From: Candidatus Oscillochloris fontis | GTDB lineage: Bacteria > Chloroflexota > Chloroflexia > Chloroflexales > Chloroflexaceae | DNA: 63,789 nt | NCBI RefSeq assembly: GCF_004138135.1 | Contig: NZ_RYFD01000026.1 | Location: forward strand, 1 to 63,789 | Direction: 5' to 3' | Notes under the pieces: generated by a model | What the model was told of the DNA's origin: nothing | The model's database searches: none | The model's input: only the letters and a program-made list of their open reading frames with translations | Part shown: in pieces, positions 1 through 8,049 of the stretch | Layout: the number at the start of each line of letters is the position of its first letter | How positions within the stretch are numbered: position 1 is the stretch's first letter | Program-made: the position numbers and the translations under genes

Positions 1-90
1 CGACGCAATATCACGACGCAATATCACGACGCAATATCACGACGCAATATCACGACGCAATATCACGACGCAATATCACGACGCAATATC
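1..90. repeat. 13-bp tandem repeat array
   Basis: Seven head-to-tail copies of cgacgcaatatca, the last lacking its final base, begin at the first base of the window, so the array may continue outside it. It lies just beyond the stop codon of the minus-strand polyprenyl synthase gene. Copies are identical, with no spacers, so this is a simple tandem repeat and not a CRISPR. No function is evident. Confidence 0.95.
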
Positions 91-103
91 TTGCGTCTCT
101 ACT

Positions 104-1204
104 TTATGCCTCGCGTTCCAACACAAATTGGGCTAGGGTGATCAGGGTGCGGCGGGCCGGGGTATCGGGGAAGATGTTCAGGTGGTTGATCGCCTGATCT
201 ACATAGCGCCGCGCCTCGTCTATCGCCGCAGTCGCCCCGCCGGCGGCCAAGACCTCGCCGATGGCGGCTTCAATCGTGGCATCATCGCTGAGGTTTTGCT
301 CGACCACCGCTCGCAGACGTGGGCTACCCGTGGCCTGAAGTGCGTAGATGAGTGGTAGTGTGATTGTTCCCTGGCGCAGATCGTTGCCCGCCGGTTTACC
401 CAGCGTGGCTTCGTTGCCGATGAAGTCGAGTACATCATCAACGATCTGGAAGGCAACGCCCACATCGAAGCCATACCCCGCGAGCGCCGCAATCTGGGCC
501 TCATCGCCGCCGCCCGCCGCCATCCCAGCCTTACAGGCCGCCTCGAAGAGTACCGCTGTCTTCGCCCCGGTCTTGTAGAAATATTGGCGCAGTGCCGTTT
601 CGGTAGGTTCCGCCACCATCACCGGGCTGAGTTCGCCCTCGACGATCACCTGCACCGCTTGGGCGTAGAAGGTGATGATGCGCGGATCGGGGCTGAGCGA
701 CATCTCCGCCGAAGCGAGGGCGAAGAAGTAGTCGCCGACCATCAGCGCCACGTCGTTATCCCAGCGTGCATGCACTGTCACCCGCCCGCGACGGCGCGCT
801 GCCTGATCAACCAGATCGTCATGAACGAGCGAGGCCGCATGGATCAACTCCGCCGACGCCGCAGCATGAATGACGTGGCTGAGTTGATAGGTGCCGAGTT
901 GGGCGGCCAGTAGCGCCATGGCGGCGCGTAGGCGCTTACCACCAGAGCGAACGGTATGCACCCCGGCTTCAGTGATCAGGCTCGAACGCGACTGGGAACG
1001 AGCGATTAGTAACTCCTCCACCGCCCGCAGATCGGTAGTCAGGTTGGCGCGCTCAAAGAGTTCTAGCAGATCCATACTGCGCCCATTGCGCTGCGATCCA
1101 TGGCGATCCTCGCTCTCACTCGCTCTGGTCATTGGTGTCATTGTGTTGGTTAGAGTGCCATTGAATTGGTACGCAGCCATGCGGCTGTTCCTTCCTAGTG
1201 CCAT
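104..1204 (-). CDS. Polyprenyl diphosphate synthase (trans-isoprenyl transferase)
   Basis: This 366-aa protein should elongate allylic diphosphates with isopentenyl diphosphate to give the polyprenyl chain of quinones or related lipids, in the cytoplasm or at the membrane. Both aspartate-rich metal-binding motifs are visible: DDLVD at residues 129-133 and DDVLD at 256-260. GGKRLR at about 88-93 is the substrate-binding motif. The start at 1204 has an agagg Shine-Dalgarno-like sequence. Homology seems to begin only near Met44 (1075), so the first 43 residues may be a non-conserved extension or the start may be internal. Chain length, and hence an exact symbol, cannot be read from sequence alone. 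Confidence 0.92.
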   Translation of the reverse strand: MALGRNSRMAAYQFNGTLTNTMTPMTRASESEDRHGSQRNGRSMDLLELFERANLTTDLRAVEELLIARSQSRSSLITEAGVHTVRSGGKRLRAAMALLAAQLGTYQLSHVIHAAASAELIHAASLVHDDLVDQAARRRGRVTVHARWDNDVALMVGDYFFALASAEMSLSPDPRIITFYAQAVQVIVEGELSPVMVAEPTETALRQYFYKTGAKTAVLFEAACKAGMAAGGGDEAQIAALAGYGFDVGVAFQIVDDVLDFIGNEATLGKPAGNDLRQGTITLPLIYALQATGSPRLRAVVEQNLSDDATIEAAIGEVLAAGGATAAIDEARRYVDQAINHLNIFPDTPARRTLITLAQFVLEREA

Positions 1205-1507
1205 ACAACCTCTGATAGGCAGCGGTACGTCGCTGGGGGAACGCCCAGCATGCTACGCATGTGTCTGCGCGGGTTGGTGGGGCGTCGTGTAATTTCTTGT
1301 GATATTAACTACAAAATAACTATAACACAGCACGCCCGCTCGTCAACCTAGACGGTACGGCATTCAATCATACGGCTTGTCGGTCATTTGCACAAGGTGG
1401 GCATACGGGGCTTCTCAGCCACCTCTCATCTCGCTATGCAACACGTCTCAGCCGATAGGACGTATAATAACCAGAAATAGGTATCATATCTTTATGAGGG
1501 CGGTACT
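1205..1507. other. Intergenic region, no gene seen
   Basis: This space separates the divergent polyprenyl synthase and PGPGW-like genes and must hold promoters for both. I see no convincing sigma-70 pair, RNA gene or repeat. It includes an A+T-rich stretch around 1290-1330. Confidence 0.5.
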
Positions 1508-1834
1508 ATGAATCAGCAGAACTTTACGACCCTCCATCCGGCCCACGTGGTGCGCCGGACTCTGGGTTTTCTCTTTTTAGGCGTTGGGATTGTCGGATCA
1601 CTCCTGCCTATTCTTCCTGGGTGGCCGGGGTTGTTCGTGGCGATTCTGCTCTTAGGCCGCCGCGATCCGACTCTGCGCCGTTTGCACCTCTTTGGGCGGC
1701 GTAGGTTGCGTAGCCTGCGTACCTCGCGGGTGCCGCATATGCGCCGGGTGGGGCGTTGGCTTTCGGATCAGTATGTGGGGATGCGGCGTCTTATTACGCC
1801 TAAGTTGATCTGGGCGGAGAAGTTTTTTGTGTAG
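1508..1834 (+). CDS. Small membrane protein, PGPGW-like
   Basis: The 108-aa product has one hydrophobic hairpin at about residues 18-50 with the turn LPILPGWPGL, resembling the PGPGW family of putative transmembrane proteins. A very basic C-terminal half follows, probably cytoplasmic. The ATG follows gagggcggt with proper spacing. The next gene starts at or just after this stop codon, suggesting translational coupling. Function is unknown; the family assignment rests on the Pro-Gly-Trp turn only. Confidence 0.7.
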   Translation: MNQQNFTTLHPAHVVRRTLGFLFLGVGIVGSLLPILPGWPGLFVAILLLGRRDPTLRRLHLFGRRRLRSLRTSRVPHMRRVGRWLSDQYVGMRRLITPKLIWAEKFFV

Positions 1835-1843
1835 TTGGTGCTG

Positions 1844-4009
1844 ATGGTGCTACGACGTTTTCGGCCTCGCTTAGCCCTTTTGTTGGCCTTCTTGCTCATC
1901 GCTTGCGCGCCGTTGGCTCCTGCTGATCCGAGTGATCCGGTGGCCAATCCGCATGGCTTGGCAGAGCCGTTCTTTGGTACATGGCGCACCAGTGGTGGCG
2001 AGGCGGTGCTGGGTGCGCCGCTGGGTTCCCCGCGCTGGGTTGATGAGTATCAGGTGCAGTTCTTTGCCCAGGCCGCGATTACGGCGGTGGATGCTGGCCG
2101 TGCGGTGGTGGATCGCTATGCCCCGGAGTGGCAGGCGCGTTACCCTGCTGACCTGCTGAGTCTGCCGGTGGCTCCGCTACGCGCTTCGGTGAGCCTCGTG
2201 GATATCCACGAGGCGCTGGCGCAACCGTTGTTGCCGGTGCGCTTGGCGCTGCGTATCGAGGGCTATACTGGCCCTGCCGAGGTGCGCCTCTATGATGCCC
2301 AGTTGCACCCCACCGCAACCGTGAGTGCCGAGGTGGTTGATGGCCACGCCGAGGTGTCCGTTACTGCGCGGGGTGGCCTGGGGCCACAGTGGGCTATCGT
2401 GCTGGTTGATGGCCAACTGGCGGGGGCGCGGAGTCAGATCTTTGTGCTTGAGGCGACCACAGCCATCCAGACCGGCGATGCGGAACTGGATGCGCTCTAT
2501 CCCCGTCTGCACGGCTTCATGCAGCAGGACGTGGTTAGTTATGCACTGCACGGCCAGATGGTGCGTGGCTACCGTTCGCCGGATAACCCGCTGCTCTGGT
2601 TGCGCGATCATGTCTATCAGGGGCGCTCGTTCCGCTACTTCGAGACCGACATGACCAGTCTGCTTGATGCGTTTCGGCAGGCCCAGCGTGCGGATGGCAG
2701 TTTCCCGGATGTGCTCGACTACCCGGAGCGCTTTGTGCAGGCGACGCGCAAGGAGGTCGAGTCGGATCTGGAGTTTCTGTTTGTGCAGGGGGTGTATGAG
2801 GCGTGGCAGACGACCGGCGATGATGTGTGGTTAGCGAATCAGCTTGAGGCGATGCGGCGCGCCCTCGCGTATAGCACGAGTGATCCGCTGCGCTGGGATG
2901 CCGAGCGCGGGTTGGTGCGCCGCCCCTACACGATTGATATGTGGGATTTCGCCTATGGGCCGACGACGCTCAGCCCCGATGGTAAGCCCGCGCCGCGCCA
3001 CTGGATCACACCGGATACGATCTGGGGCACCTTCCACGGGGATAATACCGGGTTGGCGCAGGCGCTCAAGCTCATGGCGTTGATGGAAGCGCGGGTCGGT
3101 GATGCGATGCGCGGTGAGGCGTATGCGCAGCAGGCGCAGCAGATTATGGAGCGGCTGAACCAGTTGGCCTGGAATGGCAACTTCTACACCCATTTTGTAC
3201 CCGAAGCAGCACCCGATCTGGTATTGAGTCCTCAGTTGAGTCTCTCGAATGCCTATGCACTGAATCGGGGCGTGCTGAGCAGTAGCCAGGCGCGGGCGAT
3301 TATCGAGAGCTACTACCAGCGCCGCGATTTTGGGCGCGCCTTTGCCGAGTGGTACAGTATTGATCCGCCCTTCCCGGCGGGCACGTATGGGATGGCGGGC
3401 GGTAAGGGCGAGAACCCCGGCGAGTATGTGAATGGCGGCATTATGCCGCTGGTGGGTGGTGAGTTGGCGCGGGGAGCCTTCCGCTATGGCTATGAGGCGT
3501 ATGGCTTCGATATTCTGCGCCGCTATGCGGCCTTAACCCGGCTCACCGATGCGACCTACCTCTGGTACTACCCCGATGGGCGACCCGGTATCTCCGGGCC
3601 GGATACGCTCGACACTGATGGTTGGGGCGCAGGGGCGATGTTGGCGGCGCTGATCGAGGGCGCGGCGGGGGTGCGCGATGCCCAGAGCCGCATGCGCGAT
3701 GTCATCCTTAGCCCGCGCTGGGCGGCTGACCCGACCTTGAGCCAGGTGCGCGTCGTGGCGCGCTATCCGGCCTCGGATGGCTATATTGCCTACCTCTGGC
3801 AGCGTGAAGCCAACGCGCTGCGGCTCAGCCTGAGCGGCAGCGCGGATGTTCTCTACATCAACCTGCTGCTCCCCGCTGACGCCCCCGGTGCTGTGCAGTT
3901 GCAGATTGATGGACTGGCGGTCGAGGCCGGGATCGCCCGGAGTGGGCCGAGCCGCTATCTCTCCTTCAGTGCGCCCGCCGATGCGCGGGAGATACTGGTA
4001 GTATACTGA
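1844..4009 (+). CDS. Lipoprotein with six-hairpin glycosidase-like domain
   Basis: A signal peptide with lipobox LLIAC predicts a lipid-anchored protein of about 721 aa outside the cytoplasmic membrane. Residues about 45-110 resemble an LGFP-type segment (GTWRTSGGEAVLGAPLG). The large C-terminal part is rich in Trp/Tyr/Asp and contains helical motifs such as WLRDHVYQGRSF, DADGSFPDV-like segments and NGGIMPLVGGELARGAF, typical of (alpha/alpha)6 glycosidases and glucoamylase-like proteins. The frame is open from a TTG at 1835 directly after the upstream stop; ATG 1844 is used here, and GTG 1838 or 1847 are alternatives. The substrate is not predictable, but a role in extracellular polysaccharide turnover is plausible. 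Confidence 0.7.
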   Translation: MVLRRFRPRLALLLAFLLIACAPLAPADPSDPVANPHGLAEPFFGTWRTSGGEAVLGAPLGSPRWVDEYQVQFFAQAAITAVDAGRAVVDRYAPEWQARYPADLLSLPVAPLRASVSLVDIHEALAQPLLPVRLALRIEGYTGPAEVRLYDAQLHPTATVSAEVVDGHAEVSVTARGGLGPQWAIVLVDGQLAGARSQIFVLEATTAIQTGDAELDALYPRLHGFMQQDVVSYALHGQMVRGYRSPDNPLLWLRDHVYQGRSFRYFETDMTSLLDAFRQAQRADGSFPDVLDYPERFVQATRKEVESDLEFLFVQGVYEAWQTTGDDVWLANQLEAMRRALAYSTSDPLRWDAERGLVRRPYTIDMWDFAYGPTTLSPDGKPAPRHWITPDTIWGTFHGDNTGLAQALKLMALMEARVGDAMRGEAYAQQAQQIMERLNQLAWNGNFYTHFVPEAAPDLVLSPQLSLSNAYALNRGVLSSSQARAIIESYYQRRDFGRAFAEWYSIDPPFPAGTYGMAGGKGENPGEYVNGGIMPLVGGELARGAFRYGYEAYGFDILRRYAALTRLTDATYLWYYPDGRPGISGPDTLDTDGWGAGAMLAALIEGAAGVRDAQSRMRDVILSPRWAADPTLSQVRVVARYPASDGYIAYLWQREANALRLSLSGSADVLYINLLLPADAPGAVQLQIDGLAVEAGIARSGPSRYLSFSAPADAREILVVY

Positions 4010-4045
4010 AGCGTATGATGACCCCTATGCAAAGGAGAGCGTCTC

Positions 4046-4825
4046 ATGTCGCGCACTGACTTCAAACCTGAGGTAAACGGTTTCGCCTTCGTGAATTCAT
4101 GGAAACTCGACGCATTTGAGAAGAAACAGATGCAGCAGATCCTCTCCGGCTCGATCAACGAGGCGAGCCAATCGGCGGCGGGGGGCTTTGGGGCGATGCT
4201 GAGTGGGCGGATCGGCCCGCAGATCGAGCGCTGGATTGATGCGGCCCTGCCCGATTATTATGGCATGTGTGGTGGCATGGCCTTTGTGGCTGCCGACTAC
4301 TATGCGGCCAACCAGCCCTTGCCTCGCGGTAACGACTACCACGATATTCCGCTGAATGATACACCGCGTGGGCGGGCGCTGCGGGCGCATCTCTGGACGC
4401 GCCAGGTGCAGAGCCTGCAACTGAATGCGGCGCAACTGCTGGCCTGGATGATCATGCTGCACATGCCGTTGCCCTTTGCTGGCCCTGGCTGGTTGCTCCA
4501 GCGCACCCGCGAGGAGTGGGAGCAACTCAAAATAACGCTCGATCAAGGCCACCCATGGCCGCTCTGCCTGATCGGCAGTTCGATCTCGCCCTTCAACAAC
4601 CATCAGGTGTTGGCGACGGGCTACGAAGATCATGGTGATGGCACCGGGATTATCTATCTGTACGACATGAATGATCCGGGGAAAGAGCAGACGATCCGGC
4701 TCGATATGCGTGGTGCGGCGCTGGCGGCTGAGGAGAGTGTGCCTAACGCGGAGCGCGGATCCTTGCGCGGCTTCTTCTGTGAGCAGTACCAGCCGGGGGA
4801 CGTACCGGATCTGCCAGAGGATTAG
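4046..4825 (+). CDS. Papain-like-fold (C39-like) protein of unknown function
   Basis: This 259-aa protein has no signal peptide. It shows an ordered Cys-His-Asp set typical of papain-fold hydrolases: GMCGGMAF with C75, NNHQVLATGY with H186, and IYLYDMNDP with D207/D210. The order Cys, then His, then Asp with this spacing matches peptidase C39-like domains, but I do not recognise a named family. A strong aaaggaga ribosome binding site precedes the ATG. The gene follows the lipoprotein by 36 bp and may share its transcript. Peptidase, amidase or transferase activity is all possible. Confidence 0.65.
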   Translation: MSRTDFKPEVNGFAFVNSWKLDAFEKKQMQQILSGSINEASQSAAGGFGAMLSGRIGPQIERWIDAALPDYYGMCGGMAFVAADYYAANQPLPRGNDYHDIPLNDTPRGRALRAHLWTRQVQSLQLNAAQLLAWMIMLHMPLPFAGPGWLLQRTREEWEQLKITLDQGHPWPLCLIGSSISPFNNHQVLATGYEDHGDGTGIIYLYDMNDPGKEQTIRLDMRGAALAAEESVPNAERGSLRGFFCEQYQPGDVPDLPED

Positions 4826-4862
4826 ACTGGGGTAGGCAGGTTTCCCACTCCTACGCGAAGCC

Positions 4863-4998
4863 GTAACTGTTCACACTTCTCCTAGCTTCCAGTTTTTGAC
4901 GCAAAGACGCAGAGGCGCAAAGCCTGCAACAAAACCTTTGCGTCCTTGCGCCTTTGCGTCAATACAAGATTTCTTTTACCCCAAGTGTGAACAGTTAC
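4863..4998. mobile_element. MITE family A, copy 1
   Basis: Terminal inverted repeats gtaactgttcacactt and aagtgtgaacagttac bound an element with a long internal palindrome (ttgacgcaaagacgc ... gcctttgcgtcaa). Flanks are gcgaagcc on the left and gtgaagcc on the right, a 7/8 match consistent with an aged 8-bp target duplication. It has no coding capacity. Confidence 0.85.
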
Positions 4999-5034
4999 GT
5001 GAAGCCTCTTTATTGAGGCAACGGCGCGATGGTA

Positions 5035-5108
5035 GTAGAGGCGAAACATCGCCCGCCAACGTCGTTCGGGTTCCCCTGCTCTTATGGCGGGCGATGCTTT
5101 GTCCCTAC
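5035..5108. repeat. Short inverted-repeat element, family F
   Basis: The ends gtagaggcgaaacatcgcc and ggcgatgctttgtccctac form a 19-bp imperfect inverted repeat around a short unique middle. The same element type recurs at 9161-9234 and 57042-57184. It lies just downstream of the ribokinase stop codon and could act as a stem-loop for that gene. Confidence 0.75.
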
Positions 5109-5114
5109 GTGATC

Positions 5115-6080
5115 TCATTCTCTGCGGAATCGTGCTTGCGGCCTTGCAATGGGCTTAAGAAGTGGCCCCTCGCCGCGCAAGAGTGCCAGCACTTCATCGC
5201 GGCGGGGTAACGAGGCTTGTGCACCGAGACGGGTCGCCGCGAGCGCACCCGCCGCACAGCCCCAGCGCAGCGCCTTGGTGGGAGCAAGCCCCTCGGAGAG
5301 CGCGACCGCAAACCCGGCCACAAAGGCATCCCCAGCAGCGGTCGAGTCCACGGCATGCACGCGGAAGGCAGGTTGATGGATCGCCCCACTGGGTGAGGCC
5401 ATCACCGCCCCGGCTTCGCCAAGGGTGATGATCGCATTGGGCACCCCGGTGACGGCGGCCAGTGCGCGTGCCAAGCCCTTGGGCGGGGCTGAGCTTGGTT
5501 CATCGAGAAAGGCACTCGCCTCACTCTCGTTGGGCACCAGATAATCTACCATCGAGAGCAGCTTAGTCGGTAAGCGCCCAGGAGGAGCCGGAGCCGGATT
5601 CAGGATGACCGTCGCTCCCGCTGCACGTGCCAACTCGGCGGCGCGGATGACCACCGGCAACGGTACTTCGAGTTGGAGCAACACCACCCGCGCCGAGGCG
5701 ATCAGATCGGCGGCCACCTCGACATCTTCGGGGGTGAGCGTGGCATTCGCACCGGGGGAGATCACTATCGTGTTCTGACCGCCATCCTCCACGGTAATCA
5801 GCGAAACCCCGGTTGCCATGGTCGGGGTATCAAGCACCTGATCCACATTTACGCCATCAACCTCAGCCGCGATGCGCAACATCTGGCCAAAACCATCAGC
5901 GCCAACCCGGCCAATAATGGCCGTCTTAGCCCCCATACGCGCCGCAGCCACCGCCTGATTCGCGCCCTTCCCACCAGGGTAGGTCGCAAACGGCCCACCA
6001 CGCAGCGTCTCGCCCGGTTTGGGCAATCGCGGTGAGCGTACCACCAGATCCATATTGAGTGAGCCAACCACGACAATCAT
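5115..6080 (-). CDS. rbsK: Ribokinase (PfkB family)
   Basis: The protein (321 aa) phosphorylates ribose, or a related sugar, at O5 using ATP in the cytoplasm. It begins MIVVVGSLNMDLVV and carries the two PfkB signatures: GGKGANQ at residues 36-42 and DSTAAGD near residue 260, whose last Asp is the catalytic base. The frame is open further upstream to 6194, but that extension is translated from repeat family D and is rejected. No ribose transporter or D-ribose pyranase lies nearby, so the substrate is inferred from family resemblance only. Confidence 0.9.
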   Translation of the reverse strand: MIVVVGSLNMDLVVRSPRLPKPGETLRGGPFATYPGGKGANQAVAAARMGAKTAIIGRVGADGFGQMLRIAAEVDGVNVDQVLDTPTMATGVSLITVEDGGQNTIVISPGANATLTPEDVEVAADLIASARVVLLQLEVPLPVVIRAAELARAAGATVILNPAPAPPGRLPTKLLSMVDYLVPNESEASAFLDEPSSAPPKGLARALAAVTGVPNAIITLGEAGAVMASPSGAIHQPAFRVHAVDSTAAGDAFVAGFAVALSEGLAPTKALRWGCAAGALAATRLGAQASLPRRDEVLALLRGEGPLLKPIARPQARFRRE

Positions 6081-6113
6081 AGGTGCTGTTCCAATAGGGT
6101 GTCTACAAAGCTG

Positions 6114-6230
6114 CTTCCGGTGGGGGTGCGGGGCTGCCCCCGCAGATCTTTTTTTGGTTCTGTTTTGGCGGCGAAGCCGCCAAAACAGAACCAAAACTAG
6201 GGTTTGGGGCGCAGCCCCAAGAATCCCAGA
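6114..6230. repeat. Hairpin repeat family D, copy 1
   Basis: A G-rich head (ggtgggggtgcggggctg) is followed by a perfect 21-bp stem (6152-6172 with 6176-6196, loop gaa) and the tail gggtttggggcgcagccccaag. It separates ribokinase from the PAP2-like gene and may end transcription of the latter. Related copies at 43492, 47799 and 49648 have different but equally perfect stems. Confidence 0.85.
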
Positions 6231-6872
6231 TTAGAGCAACCCAAACAATAAATACGATCCCAGCACACAGGCACACGAGAGTACCAAACCGGCAATCACC
6301 TGCATGAGCGTATGGTTGCGGGTGCGCAGCCGCGCCCAACCCAAGCTGATCGCCCCGATCCAGAGCAGCAACCCCAACGGCTCGGAGTAGAGTGCGGCGA
6401 TGGTCGCACTCGATCCAATCCCTGCCGCATGGATACTGATCTTCCAAAAGAGGTTGATCACCCACGAAGTACCATTCAGCAAGGCCGCACTTGAGAGTAG
6501 CGCAATGAAGGGCAGCGGGGCTTTGAGTAGCATCAAGATACCCACGCCCACCAGCACCGTGACCATCCCAAAGAGATAGAGTTCGTTGCGTTGGGTGCGA
6601 TCCGAGACATCATCGTCGGTGTAGGCACCCTGGCGCAGCCGAATCATAAAAAAGATGGTCGGCGGTAAGACCTGAAGAACGGTACACAAGGTAGCCCAAG
6701 CCAACCCCCGCAGAAGCGGCTGAACCCCCATGATGCCCACAATAAAGACGCTCAATACACTAAGTATCACCGGGTGGAAGATCTGTGAAATGGTACGGGC
6801 CACCGCATAGCCACGACCAGGAATGGCCCCACGGCGCAACGCCTCAGCGGTCAGATCATGCTGTTGTGTCAT
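6231..6872 (-). CDS. PAP2-like membrane phosphatase
   Basis: The 213-aa protein has about five to six hydrophobic segments. Its catalytic-type motifs resemble type 2 phosphatidic acid phosphatases: DVSDRTQRN at about 90, KISIHAAG near 145 and RNHTLMQVIAG near 185. Such enzymes dephosphorylate lipid phosphates or polyprenyl diphosphates at the membrane. Lying 12 bp after a glycosyltransferase at the end of an exopolysaccharide cluster, it may recycle the carrier lipid. The middle motif has IHAAG instead of the usual SGH, as in divergent PAP2-like proteins, so activity is uncertain. Confidence 0.7.
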   Translation of the reverse strand: MTQQHDLTAEALRRGAIPGRGYAVARTISQIFHPVILSVLSVFIVGIMGVQPLLRGLAWATLCTVLQVLPPTIFFMIRLRQGAYTDDDVSDRTQRNELYLFGMVTVLVGVGILMLLKAPLPFIALLSSAALLNGTSWVINLFWKISIHAAGIGSSATIAALYSEPLGLLLWIGAISLGWARLRTRNHTLMQVIAGLVLSCACVLGSYLLFGLL

Positions 6873-6884
6873 ATTTTCAGTCCG

Positions 6885-8039
6885 TCATAGGCGCGGCTTG
6901 GCCAGCGCATGATAGATGTCAATCACATGCTCAGCGGCAGTCTCCCAGCGAAAGGAGGCTGCCTGAGGAGGGCCGGCAGTGCGCAGTTCTGAACTGTGCG
7001 CTAGGGCTTGCTGAACCCCAGCCGCAATTGCCTGGGGATCGTGCGAATCAACCAGGATCGCTGCTGTCCCGACAACTTCGGGTAAACTGGAGGTATTGGC
7101 CGTCACCACCGGCGTACCACACGCCAGAGCTTCAAGAACCGGCAGGCCGAAGCCCTCGTAGAGTGATGGATAGATAAAGGCTCTGGCCAGATTATACACT
7201 GCTGGCAAGTGTGCGTCGTCTACAAAATCGAGGAAGCGTATCCGTTCGTGCAGACTCAGGCGCGTCACGGTAGCAAAGATCTCCTTATAGAGCCAACCCC
7301 GCCGTCCGGCAATAACAAGATGGAGGTCGGGATACGCACCCGCAGCACCGAGCGCCCCAAAGGCTTCGATCAGGCGCACCAGGTTTTTGCGCGGCTCTAG
7401 GGTGCCCACAAAGAGTAAGAACGACGCGGGCAAGCCCAACTGGGCACGAATCGGTTCGACTGCTTCCGGCGGCATGGGGTGGAAACGTGGGTTGACCCCT
7501 GGATAGAGCACGCGCACCCGATCAGGGCTGACACCGAGTAGGCGCTGGAGATCGGCGCGGGTAGCCTGCGAGTCGGCCAGTACAAGATCGGCGCGGCGGA
7601 GCGAGCGTGGCACCGCGACCTCAAGGTAGCGCCGCAACCCAGCATCGGCGGTTTCTGGGCGCACCATAAAGGTGAGGTCGTGGACAGTGAGCAGGGCGCG
7701 GGCGCGGGTAGGCGGCAGAACAAAGTCGGGTGCGTGCAGAATATCGAGCTTGCCGACCCAATGTTCAACCGGCAAGGGCAGGCGTAGGCGCTGCCAAAGA
7801 ATGGTGAGCAGGCGCGGGCTGATCGGGATGGGGCGCACTTGGACATTCGGGTTGGCCGCACAGAGATCGGCGAGGGCGCGTAGGTAGGGGCTGTGGGCGG
7901 GCAAGCCGCGTGCCGCGTAAAAGAGCACATAGCGCAGCGAGTGATCACGCGGGATCGTCGCGGCGAACAATTCGCGGGTATAGCGGCCAATCCCGGCACC
8001 CTGCCAGGCAGCGGCGGTGTAGTCAACTCCAATAATCAT
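6885..8039 (-). CDS. Glycosyltransferase family 4
   Basis: A 384-aa GT-B enzyme transferring a sugar from an NDP donor to a growing glycan on the cytoplasmic side of the membrane. The start MIIGVDYTAAAWQGAGIGRY has the glycine-rich N-terminal acceptor-domain loop. The C-terminal donor domain has FVGTLEPRKNLVRLIEAF and the EX7E motif in SLYEGFGLPVLEALACGTPVV. An upstream in-frame extension to 8096 overlaps the flippase gene and is discarded. The gene starts 10 bp after the flippase stop codon, so the two are probably co-transcribed. Confidence 0.9.
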   Translation of the reverse strand: MIIGVDYTAAAWQGAGIGRYTRELFAATIPRDHSLRYVLFYAARGLPAHSPYLRALADLCAANPNVQVRPIPISPRLLTILWQRLRLPLPVEHWVGKLDILHAPDFVLPPTRARALLTVHDLTFMVRPETADAGLRRYLEVAVPRSLRRADLVLADSQATRADLQRLLGVSPDRVRVLYPGVNPRFHPMPPEAVEPIRAQLGLPASFLLFVGTLEPRKNLVRLIEAFGALGAAGAYPDLHLVIAGRRGWLYKEIFATVTRLSLHERIRFLDFVDDAHLPAVYNLARAFIYPSLYEGFGLPVLEALACGTPVVTANTSSLPEVVGTAAILVDSHDPQAIAAGVQQALAHSSELRTAGPPQAASFRWETAAEHVIDIYHALAKPRL

Positions 8040-8049
8040 TGTGATGATG

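Noticed and set aside
1-90. CRISPR array at the window start
   Set aside because: The 13-bp units are contiguous and have no spacers; there are no cas genes.
6081-6194. N-terminal extension of ribokinase
   Set aside because: The 38 extra residues are translated from hairpin repeat D; the family start MIVVVGSLN is at 6080.
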